DNA of 64,000 nucleotides from Streptomyces sp. DHE7-1 (GTDB lineage: Bacteria; Actinomycetota; Actinomycetes; Streptomycetales; Streptomycetaceae), in contig JACJDG010000003.1 of NCBI GenBank assembly GCA_016432725.1, forward strand, positions 6,354,001-6,418,000, in the 5' to 3' direction. Below, piece by piece: positions 19,962 to 28,400 of this stretch. Position 1 is the first letter of the stretch. Every line of letters begins with the position of its first letter. The notes below the pieces were generated by a model. That model had not been told where the DNA came from. It worked only from the letters and a program-made list of their open reading frames with translations, and did not search any database. The position numbers and the translations under genes were made by a program.

Positions 19962-20194
19962 TCAGACGACGGCGCCGCCGCTGTCCGCCTCCATGGCCAC
20001 CCGCAGGCTCCTGGGCGCATGTCCGTCCAGTTCTTCTCGACGAAGTCCAGGCATTCGGCCCGGCCCTCCTCGCCGAACACGGCCCGCCAGCCCTCGGGGA
20101 TCTCGGCGAACGCCGGCCACAGCGAATACTGTTCCTCGTCGTTGACGAGCACGAAGAACCGGCCGGACTCGTCGTCGAATGGGTTCACGCTCAT
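19962..20194 (-). CDS. mbtH: MbtH-like NRPS chaperone, one frameshift
   Basis: Small protein that binds and stabilises adenylation domains of NRPSs, here presumably those of NRPS1 and NRPS2. Conserved signature residues are NPFDDE, FFVLVNDEEQYSLWP, the IPEGWRAVFG stretch and NWTDMRP. After MRP the frame is lost at GGG 20013-20015 (CCC on the coding strand). One extra C gives MRPRSLRVAMEADSGGAVV and a stop at 19962, for 77 residues, the usual size. The ribosome-binding site GGAGAGG lies just before ATG 20194. Confidence 0.93.
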
Positions 20195-20269
20195 GATGCC
20201 TCTCCGCGGGATGATGCGAATTGTCCGAGTGAAGGGTTCGGCTGGATCATCCGCCGAATCAGGGCGGGT

Positions 20270-20412
20270 GGAATCGCGGCCGGGTGAAATCGCGGTCCGG
20301 CTGAATTCGAGTCAGGCTTGGCCAAGTCGAGTCGAACCGCGGCCGGACCGCTGACGAAGTCCGGTTGAACAGAAGTCGGACTCGGCGTAAGTCCGGCTGA
20401 ATTCGAGTCAGG
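20270..20412. repeat. Direct repeats of a GTCCGGYTGAA motif, possible regulator-binding region
   Basis: In the 257-base gap between the mbtH start and the StrR-like stop, a 22-base sequence beginning GTCCGGCTGAATTCGAGTC occurs identically at 20295-20316 and 20391-20412. A variant GTCCGGTTGAACAG lies near 20359. An inverted repeat AGTCCG...CGGACT spans 20358-20382, and CTTGGCCAAG just after the first copy is a perfect palindrome. The repeats are upstream of mbtH. A role as an operator for the StrR-like or another regulator is inferred only. Confidence 0.6.
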
Positions 20413-20451
20413 TCGGTGGGCGACGGGCGGGCACCGGCCGAAACCCGCCGG

Positions 20452-21513
20452 CTAAACGGAAGTTATCCGAACGCGCCGGTCCAGGGCCATAGCGAAGCTC
20501 TGCCAGTCGTCGGCGCGCCGCCGGGCCATCTCCGCGACGGCCGGCGCGCAGTGGCTGGGCACGGACTCGGCGATCGCCGACCACTCGCCCTCGTTGCTGC
20601 CCAGCGCCTCCAGCCAGCGCAGCAGCGTGCGGCCCGACTCCGACATCCGCAGCGACGGATCGGTACGCAGCCGGCTCAGCTCGACGGCGGAGGGCCGCCG
20701 GGCCCGCGCCGCCCGGGCCGGCAGGGGGCGGACCGGCTGAGCCGGCCGGACGGGCTGCGCCGTGCCGCCCTGCCGCTCGCGCTGCTTCGGCGGCACCGGG
20801 TCCTCGCCGCGCAGCAGCCGGTTGCGGACGTCCTTGGCGGTGGTGGCGGAGATCTCGGCCAGCCGCGCGACCTCACGGGTGCTGGCGTCGGGGTTCTGCC
20901 GGAACAGTTCGCTGGCGCGCAGCCGGCCCTGCATGGCGTTGAGCGGGTAGCTCTCGTTGTCCCGGCCGATCCGGCTCGTGAGCTGGGGGAGCTTGTCGCC
21001 CTCCCGCCGCCGGATGGCACCGACCGTCTTGTCGGAGATGCCGACCAGCCCGGCGATCGACCGGTCCGACCACTCGGGGTGGTAGTTGATGATGCGCAGG
21101 GCCGCGTTCTTGCGGTCGGCCAGCGTCAGGGGCAGGCCGTGCGCGCTGTTCAGCCGTACCGACAGGACGAACGCCTCACGCTCGTCCCCGTCGAAGTACC
21201 GCACGGCGATCGTCGTGGCGCCCCGCCGCTGGGCCGCACGCAGCCGGTGCATGCCGTCGATCACCCGCAGGGTGTCGCGGTGCACCAGGATGGGAGGGAG
21301 CTCGGAGTCGGTCTCGGAGAGCACCTGGATGTGCTCGTCCACCTCCGTGAGCCGCGGGGAGTTCGCCGGCAGCAGCGAGGCGATCGAGACGGTGACGATG
21401 TCACCGTCCCGGATGTCGCGGACCTCGCTCAGCCGGGGTCGTGCGGCGACCCGGTTCTGCCGCAGGGAACTTACGTATGTGACGCCCAATGTGTTGCCCC
21501 CGTTTCGAAACAT
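20452..21513 (-). CDS. StrR/ParB-like pathway-specific regulator
   Basis: A 353-residue DNA-binding protein of the StrR/NovG type, cluster-situated activators with a ParB-like N-terminus. The ParB/sulfiredoxin-like part includes SIASLLPANSPRLTEVDEHI and ILVHRDTLRVIDGMHRLRAA (residues about 43-115). Two helix-turn-helix-like stretches follow, SIAGLVGISDKTVGAIRRR and STREVARLAEISATTAKDV. The C-terminal part resembles the region conserved among StrR-like proteins. A Pro/Arg linker (residues about 245-275) separates the halves. A perfect palindrome GTTTCGAAAC (21502-21511) overlaps the start codon. It probably activates the NRPS/PKS genes alongside the LAL regulator. Confidence 0.82.
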   Translation of the reverse strand: MFRNGGNTLGVTYVSSLRQNRVAARPRLSEVRDIRDGDIVTVSIASLLPANSPRLTEVDEHIQVLSETDSELPPILVHRDTLRVIDGMHRLRAAQRRGATTIAVRYFDGDEREAFVLSVRLNSAHGLPLTLADRKNAALRIINYHPEWSDRSIAGLVGISDKTVGAIRRREGDKLPQLTSRIGRDNESYPLNAMQGRLRASELFRQNPDASTREVARLAEISATTAKDVRNRLLRGEDPVPPKQRERQGGTAQPVRPAQPVRPLPARAARARRPSAVELSRLRTDPSLRMSESGRTLLRWLEALGSNEGEWSAIAESVPSHCAPAVAEMARRRADDWQSFAMALDRRVRITSV

Positions 21514-22176
21514 CGCGGACCCCCGTCTGCCGTCGGAGGTGTGCGGACCTCCGGCGCCCTGCCGGCCGCCTGGCGCCGAGATCGTCCCGCCAGCCGTGAG
21601 TAAAACAGCGAGTTCCGGACTCCGCGATCCGCTCTGCGCCCCTTGACTCCTAGTTGAGCGGGGGGTGGTACGCCGTCTACGACTTTCGTCTCATTGTGCG
21701 GACCGGAGGGAACCGCGCCTTCGTGCCGGCGCCGGCGGCCGGCGTTGGCCGGAACCGGGTGGCGGCCCGGCACCCGCCGCCCGGTGTTCGGCACGGTCAC
21801 CGCCGGCTCCGCGAACGCCCGCCCGGTACCGTCTCGTGCCGGGCCGGGTACCGGCACCGGCACGATGGCCGATCCCCGCCGCCGGGGACGCCCCGGCCGA
21901 CCGCGGAATATCCGCATGCGGCCGTCGACTCCCGCCTGACGGGCAGGACTTGCCGGTGCCGGTCGCGCCCGTCGCGATATTGCTCGAATACCGCGTGCGC
22001 CCTACCTTGGCTGCGCCGGGCGGCCGGCCTCGGGCAGCCCGCTCCCACCGGCCGGAGTCCGTGAGGCGGGCTCACTCCCGGCGAGCCGTCCGTCCATCCC
22101 CCTCGCACCGTGCGGCAGGTGCCTTCGCAGGCCATCCAGCGTCCGTCGATGAGGTCGACGAGAAGATGAGGACAAC
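21514..22176. promoter_or_regulatory. 663-base divergent intergenic region
   Basis: Lies between the StrR-like gene and the ABC exporter operon, transcribed away from each other. I find no credible gene. An inverted repeat GGAGGT-GTGCGG-ACCTCC (21535-21552) sits 22 bases upstream of the StrR-like start and could be an operator. The region should carry both promoters; I do not place them. Confidence 0.5.
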
Positions 22177-23145
22177 ATGACAAGCGCGCCCTCGGCCAAC
22201 GCGATCGAGGTGGCCGGGCTCCGGAAGGCGTTCGGCCCGCAGACGGTGCTGGACGGCATCGACTTCCAGGTTCCCGCCGGCACCGTATTCTCCCTGCTGG
22301 GCCCGAACGGCGCCGGCAAGACGACCACCGTGCAGATCCTCACCACCCTGATCGGCGCGGACGCCGGGCAGGCCCGGGTGGCCGGTCACGATCTGGCCCG
22401 CGAGCCCCGTGCGGTGCGCGCCGCGATCGGTGTCACCGGCCAGTTCTCCGCGGTCGACAAGCTCCTCACCGGTGAGGAGAACCTGCTGCTGATGGCCGAT
22501 CTGGCGCACCTGGGCAAGCGGGAGGGGCGGGCGCGGACGGCCGAACTGCTGGAGCACTTCGACCTGGTGGACGCCGCCCGCAAGGCCGCGACCCACTACT
22601 CCGGCGGCATGAAGCGCCGGCTCGACCTGGCGATGAGCCTCATGGGGCGGCCCGCCGTCATCTTCCTCGACGAGCCGACGACCGGCCTGGACCCGCGCAG
22701 CCGGCGCACCATGTGGCAGCTGGTCTCCGAGCTGGTGGCGGAGGGCACCACGATCTTCCTCACCACCCAGATGCTCGACGAGGCGGACCACATGGCCGAC
22801 CGGATCGCCCTGCTGGACGGCGGCCGGCTGGTCGCCGAGGGCACCCCGGACGAGCTGAAGAAGCGCGTGCCCGGCGGCTACGTGACGCTGACCTTCGCCA
22901 ACCAGCAGAGCCTGGACGCCGCCCGCGGCATCCTCGGCGACCCGAGGAGCAACGGCGACCTGCTCTCGGTGGACGTGCCCAGCGACGGCAGCGTGGCCTC
23001 GATCAAGGGTCTGCTCGACAAGTTCGGCGACCGGTCCATCGACGTCGACAACCTCTCCATCCACTCCCCGGATCTCGACGACGTGTTCTTCGCGCTCACC
23101 GGCCGCGGCGCCGACGAGGCCGACGCACAGGAAGCGACCATCTGA
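22177..23145 (+). CDS. DrrA-type ABC transporter ATP-binding protein
   Basis: ATPase subunit of a two-gene exporter of the daunorubicin-resistance type, likely exporting the cluster product and giving self-resistance. Of 322 residues: Walker A GPNGAGKT (42-49), Q-loop GVTGQFSAVDKLLTGEENL, signature YSGGMKRRLDLA, Walker B VIFLDEPTTGLDPRSRRTMW. The H-loop position carries Gln (IFLTTQMLDEAD), characteristic of the DrrA subfamily. A C-terminal DrrA-like extension ends SPDLDDVFFALTGR. GATGAGGA precedes ATG 22177. Its stop overlaps the permease start by one base, so the two are translationally coupled. Confidence 0.93.
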   Translation: MTSAPSANAIEVAGLRKAFGPQTVLDGIDFQVPAGTVFSLLGPNGAGKTTTVQILTTLIGADAGQARVAGHDLAREPRAVRAAIGVTGQFSAVDKLLTGEENLLLMADLAHLGKREGRARTAELLEHFDLVDAARKAATHYSGGMKRRLDLAMSLMGRPAVIFLDEPTTGLDPRSRRTMWQLVSELVAEGTTIFLTTQMLDEADHMADRIALLDGGRLVAEGTPDELKKRVPGGYVTLTFANQQSLDAARGILGDPRSNGDLLSVDVPSDGSVASIKGLLDKFGDRSIDVDNLSIHSPDLDDVFFALTGRGADEADAQEATI

Positions 23146-23915
23146 TGAGCGCCATCGGCTACGCGGTGTCCGATTCGACGACCATGATCCGCCGGGTGCT
23201 CCGGCACACCCGGCGCAACCCGTCGACCCTGCTGATGTCGATCACGCTGCCGCTCGTGCTGCTGTGCCTGATGAACTACGCCTTCGGCGGCGCGCTGAAC
23301 GTCGGCGGCGGACGCTACATCGACTACCTCATCCCGGGCGTCGTCGTGATGGGCGCCGCCTACTCGTGCAGCGCCACCGCCGTCGCGGTGAGCACCGACA
23401 TGAACGAGGGTGTCATCGACCGGTTCCGCACCCTCGCCATCTCGCGCGGCTCGGTCCTCGTCGGGCACGTCGTCGGCAACACGATCCGCACCGGGTTCGG
23501 TGTCGTGGTGGTCGTGCTGGCGGGACTCGGCATGGGTTTCCGGCCCAGCGGCAGTCCGCTGCGCTGGCTCGCGGCGGCCGGCATCGTGCTGCTGATGCTG
23601 TTCGCGGTCTCGTGGCTGGCGACCGGCATGGGACTCGCCGCGGCGAACACGTCCTCCGCGGCGAGCATGGCGTCGCTGGTCTCGCTCCTGCCGTTCCTGT
23701 CGGGTGCCTTCGCACCCCTGGACGGCATGCCCGGCTGGCTGCTGGCGTTCGCCAGGAACGAGCCGATCACCCACGTCATCTACGCACTGCGGGGCCTGGT
23801 CACCGACCAGCCGGTCGGTGACCACGCCTGGCTGTCCGTCGTGTGGTGCGCCGGGATCGCCGTCGTCGGCTACGCGTGGGCGAGGTCCGTCTTCGGTAAG
23901 AAGACCGTCCGGTAG
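23145..23915 (+). CDS. DrrB-type ABC transporter permease
   Basis: Membrane partner of the preceding ATPase, 256 residues with about six hydrophobic segments (for example LLMSITLPLVLLCLMNYAFG near residue 30 and LRWLAAAGIVLLMLFAVSWL in the middle). The ABC-2/DrrB signatures DYLIPGVVVMGAAYSC and MNEGVIDRFRTLAISRGSVL are present, as is the conserved SLLPFLSGAFAPLDGMPGWL near the C-terminus. The start ATG 23145 shares a base with the upstream TGA. Product efflux and self-resistance is the likely role. Confidence 0.93.
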   Translation: MSAIGYAVSDSTTMIRRVLRHTRRNPSTLLMSITLPLVLLCLMNYAFGGALNVGGGRYIDYLIPGVVVMGAAYSCSATAVAVSTDMNEGVIDRFRTLAISRGSVLVGHVVGNTIRTGFGVVVVVLAGLGMGFRPSGSPLRWLAAAGIVLLMLFAVSWLATGMGLAAANTSSAASMASLVSLLPFLSGAFAPLDGMPGWLLAFARNEPITHVIYALRGLVTDQPVGDHAWLSVVWCAGIAVVGYAWARSVFGKKTVR

Positions 23916-23931
23916 GGCCTCCGGGCCGGCG

Positions 23932-23950
23932 CGGTGGGCACCGCCCACCG
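23932..23950. terminator. Hairpin between convergent ABC permease and response regulator
   Basis: CGGTGGGC-ACC-GCCCACCG, a perfect 8-base stem with a 3-base loop, lies between the stops at 23915 (plus) and 23954 (minus). A likely bidirectional terminator. Confidence 0.65.
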
Positions 23951-23953
23951 GGG

Positions 23954-24625
23954 TCAGCCGATACCGGCCCGGCCCTCGTGGCCGTCGAGCAGGCCCAGCG
24001 CGACGGCCCGGTTCACCGCGTCCAGCCGGGAGCGGGCCTTGAACTTGGTGAAGACGTTCGTCAGATGCCGTTTGACGGTGGCCTCGCTGACGAAGAGCTT
24101 CGTGGCGATCTGCGAGTTGGTCATCGCCTGGCTGACCAGCCGCAGCACCTCGGTCTCCCGCTCGGTGAGCGCCACCAGCGGCCGCACGTGCGCCTGGTGG
24201 CCGGCCATCCTGGCCCGCGGCACCCGCACCGTGAACATCCTGCTGTTGCAGGCCGCCAGCCGCAGTTCGGACCGCAGCTCCTGGCCGCCGATGTTCTTCG
24301 ACAGGTAGGCGGCGGCCCCGGCGGTCACCAGACTGAGGATCAGGTCGTTGTCGGAGTGGGTGGAGAGGATGACCACCTGGGTGGCGGGCGAGACCCTGGT
24401 CACCTGGCGGATCGTCATCACCGGTGCCGTGCCCGGGCGCTGCACCCCGAGCAGCAGGATGTCCGGGTGGTGCTCGGCCACCATGCCCACCGCTTCCCCG
24501 GCTCCGCCCTCGGCGACGACCTGGAGGTCGTGTTCCACGGAGAGGATCACCCGTACGCCCTCCCGGAACAGCCGGTGGTCGTCGACCAGAACTATCCGGA
24601 TGTCACCTTTCGGCTCTATTGTCAT
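23954..24625 (-). CDS. Orphan NarL/LuxR response regulator lacking the phospho-acceptor Asp
   Basis: A 223-residue regulator. The receiver domain keeps the acidic pair (Asp15-Asp16 in IVLVDDHRLF), the switch Ser/Thr (VVILSTH) and Lys110 (AYLSK). However the phospho-acceptor position reads ILLLGVQRPG: Gly60 replaces the expected Asp. The C-terminal helix-turn-helix is canonical NarL type (LTERETEVLRLVSQAMTNSQIA, then VSEATVKRHLTNVFTKF). No histidine kinase is adjacent. Atypical receivers of this kind are known in antibiotic clusters, where ligands or dimer state replace phosphorylation. It converges with the ABC exporter and is divergent from NRPS1, so it is a candidate regulator of the 821-base promoter region upstream of NRPS1. 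Confidence 0.87.
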   Translation of the reverse strand: MTIEPKGDIRIVLVDDHRLFREGVRVILSVEHDLQVVAEGGAGEAVGMVAEHHPDILLLGVQRPGTAPVMTIRQVTRVSPATQVVILSTHSDNDLILSLVTAGAAAYLSKNIGGQELRSELRLAACNSRMFTVRVPRARMAGHQAHVRPLVALTERETEVLRLVSQAMTNSQIATKLFVSEATVKRHLTNVFTKFKARSRLDAVNRAVALGLLDGHEGRAGIG

Positions 24626-25446
24626 TCCGACCGCCCCGGCATGCCGGTTGTGCCGCTTTCCGGTATTCCGGTGCCGTGCCGATATCGCCCGAGGGATACG
24701 GATGCCGGATTTAATCCGGGACGGCGGGTTTGGTGCGACTGGGGGTCAGCCGGTCGCGGTCGGCGTGGTCTGCGAAGGCGCAGGTGCTCGTGCATCGCCA
24801 TTCCCCCGTGTTGATGCTCTGTGGCGCAGTGTGACGAATCTGGTCGGATTGTCGGTGCTCGCCGGAAAGAACCGGACACGCCGACGGCGCGCGGCCTTCC
24901 CTTCGACGTCCCGATCGGATAGTGGGACGCTCGGATGGTACCGCGAGGGAGCATTCCGGGGACCGGTCCGAACCGGACTCCTCATTCACCCCCGTGCGCC
25001 ATGAAACGAACTGGTCCGAAGCCTGATCGTCACGCGGTGCGGCGAGAGGCCGCCGGCCGCCGCGGGACATGGATCCAGAACCCCCGGTCGCGAAACGAAC
25101 CAAATCTTTACCGTGGAATCAACGATTCCGGATTCCGCTCCCGACCACCGCAGACAACCGCCGCTCGATCCGGCTAATCTCCGGCGGCGAGAGCAATGAC
25201 CGAATTCCCGTCGGGACGACCGCGATTTGGCAGGTCGTCACTTCGGTTTATCGCTGAACGTTTTCCGTGGCCGCCGGGCCGCCGCGTTTCCGCGGCAGGC
25301 CGGCCGGCGGCGCGGACGGCTGACCGAGCCGAGCCGTGCGGGACCGATGACGCCGGTCCGCACGGTGACCGGGGATCCGCAGGTCCGGATCGAGACGATC
25401 GATGCGTGTCCGATGACACGGTGCAACCAGAAACGGAGCTGTTGTC
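24626..25446. promoter_or_regulatory. 821-base divergent control region upstream of NRPS1
   Basis: I find no convincing gene. It has stretches less GC-rich than its neighbours (for example around 25090-25135). Two perfect 15-base dyads stand out: CCGGATT-T-AATCCGG at 24705-24719, near the response regulator start, and GGAATC-AAC-GATTCC at 25115-25129, followed by another GGATTCCG. Promoters for the response regulator gene and NRPS1 must lie here. The dyads are plausible binding sites for cluster regulators, with no direct evidence. Confidence 0.5.
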
Positions 25447-28400
25447 GTGACCCCATCCTCCGCGGGCGAGAGCAGGCTGACGCAGCAGTTGGCGTACTGG
25501 CGGACCGAACTGTCCGGCGCACGCGGGCCGATCGAGCTGCCGGCCGACCGCCCGCGGCCCGCGGCGGCGACCTCCAGGGGAGCGGTGACCGGCTTCGAAC
25601 TGCGCCCGGAGCTGTTCGCCGCGGCGGAGAAACTCGCCGCCGGCCGTGGCATCACGCCGTCCACGGTCCTCACGTCCGCCTTCGCGGTCCTCCTGTCCCG
25701 CATGGGCGCCGGCGACGACATCGTGATCGGCTCCCCCGCCCCGGCGGTGCGAGACGCCGAAGCCTTCCGGGTACTGCGCGCGGACCTGTCCGGCAACCCC
25801 TCCTTCGGCACGCTCCTGGACCGCGTCCACGCCAGGGCGCTGGCGGCGGCCGAACACGAGGACGTGCCGTTCGCCGACCTCGTGGCAGCGCTGGCCCCGG
25901 ACCATCAGGCCCCCCATCACCCGCTGTTTCAGGTGCTGTTCACCCTGGAGGACACCACCGACCGGAGCGGACCCGCCGGCACCCGGCCCCTCACCCTCGA
26001 CCTGCGCCTGGCGATGAACGAGGTGCGGGCGGAGTCCGGGGAGCGGACGCTGGCCGGTCATCTGGAGTTCGCGCTGGACCTGTTCGACCGGGAGACGGCC
26101 GAGGAGCTGACCGAGCGGTTCACGCTGGTCCTGGAACAGGTGGTCGCCGACCCGGCGCTCCCCGTCGTCGTGGTCGACGTCCTGCTGCCCCACGAACACG
26201 ACTACCTGGCGCCCGCCGCCGCACCCACACCGGTCACCATGGACGACACGGTCTCGGAGGCCGTCGGGGGCGACACGGTGGTGTCGTTGGTGGCGGGTCG
26301 GGTGGCGGTGTCGCCGGGTGCGGTGGCGGTGGTGTGCGACGGGGTGGAGTTGTCGTACCGCGAGTTGGATGTCCGGGCGTCGGTGCTGGCGCGGCGTCTG
26401 GTGGCGGCGGGTGTGGGGCCGGATGTGGTGGTGGGCGTGGCGTTGCCGCGTTCGGTGGATCTGGTGGTGGGTCTGCTGGCGGTGTGGCGGGCGGGTGGTG
26501 CGTATCTGCCGATCGATCCGCGTTATCCGAGTGCCCGTCTGGAGGCGGTGCTGGCGGGTGCGAAGCCGCCGGTCGTGCTGGTCGACCACGCCACCGAACA
26601 CGTGATCCCCGAGGCACTGCCGCGCCTCCACGTCGCGGGAACCGCACCTGACGGCCCCCTGCCCGAGCCGACGGAGACCCGGCCGGAGAATCTGGCGTAT
26701 GTGATGTACACGTCGGGTTCGACGGGTGAGCCGAAGGGTGTGGGTGTCACGCAGCGCAATGTGGTCGCTGCCGTGGGGAGTTGGCGGCTCGGGTGGGGAT
26801 CGGTCCGGGTTCGCGGGTGCTGGCGTCGACGTCGGTGTCGTTCGACGTGTCGGTGTTCGAGATCTTCGCGACGCTGGTCGGCGGTGGTTGCGTCGAGGTT
26901 GTGCGTGACGTGCTGGTGCTGGGTGAGCGGGAGTCGTGGTCGGGTTCGGTGGTGTCGACGGTTCCGTCGGTGTTCGCCGAGCTGCTGGACGAGATAGCGG
27001 GCCGGGTGCGGGTGGAGACGCTGGTGTTCGCCGGTGAGGCGTTGCCGATGTCCTTGGTGAACCGGGTGCGTGCGGTGTGGCCGGGGGTGCGGGTGGTGAA
27101 CTCGTTCGGCCAGTCGGAGACGTTCTACGACTCCGCGTACGAGGTGCCCGCCGGGGTGCACGACGAGGGGCCGGTGCCGATCGGCAGCCCCCTGGACGGC
27201 GTCCGCATGTACGTCCTCGGACCCAACCTGCGTCCCGTACCGGTGGGCGTGGCCGGTGAACTCTACGTCGGCGGCGAGGTCGTCGGACGTGGTTACCGGG
27301 ATCGTGGCGATCTGACGGCGTCGAGGTTCGTGGCCGACCCGTTCGGTGCGGAACCCGGTGGGCGGCTCTACCGCACCGGCGACCTGGTCCGCTGGATCGA
27401 ACCACGGCCCGGAGCGGACGGCGGGCCGGTGCTCGAGTACGTCGGCCGCGCCGACGTCCAGGTCAAGGTACGCGGCATCCGCATCGAACCCGGCGAGGTC
27501 GAAGCGGCCCTGGAGGCCCATCCGGCGGTCGACCGGGCCGTGGTCGTCGCACACGGCACCGACGCCGCCAGGCAACTGGTGGCCTACGTGGTTCCGGCCC
27601 GCACCGCCGGCCGGGCGGCCCCCGCGCCCGACCCGGACCAGCTCCGCCACCACGCCGGCGAACGCCTGCCGGACTTCATGGTCCCGGCCGTGATCATGGT
27701 GCTGGACCACTTCCCGCTGACACCCAACGGAAAGCTTGACCGCCGGGCACTCCCGGAACCGGAGAGCGCCGCACGCCCCTACCGCGCGCCCAGGAACCCG
27801 CGCGAGCAGGTCCTCGCGGACATCGTCGCGGACGTCCTCGGCCGGGAACGCGTCGGCATCGACGACGACTTCTTCGCGCTCGGCGGCGAGTCACTGCGCG
27901 CCACCCGCCTCGTCGCCCGGGTCCGGGCCGCCATGGACGCCGAGTTCCCGATCACCGCCGTCTTCGAGTCCCCGACCGTGGCCGGCCTGGCCGCCCGGCT
28001 GACCGAAGGAGCCACCCGACCGCCACTGACCGCCGCCGAGCGCCCGGAGCGGGTGCCGCTCTCCTACGCCCAGCAGCGGCTCTGGTTCATCCACCAGTAC
28101 GAGGGCCCCTCGGCCACGTACAACATCCCGCTCGCCGTGCGGCTCCCCGGCGACGTGGACCGTGCCGTCCTCGAAGCCGCCGTCACCGACGTGATCGTCC
28201 GGCACGAGAGCCTGCGGACCTTGTTCACCGCCGACGCCTCCGGCGTCGCCCACCAGCACGTCCTGCCGCCGGACCGGATCCGGTTCGAGCTGCCGCGCCT
28301 CGACGTCGCCGCGGCCGACCGGGACGCCGCGGTCACCGAGGTCGTACAGCACCCCTTCGACCTCGCCACCCAACTGCCCATCCACGGCCGCCTGCTCCGC

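Noticed and set aside
18992..20194. MbtH-DDAH fusion protein
   Set aside because: Explained by one missing C at the end of mbtH. Both parts have complete normal lengths and their own start signals.
23954..24625. Complete two-component system
   Set aside because: No sensor kinase gene is next to the response regulator, and its receiver lacks the phospho-acceptor Asp.
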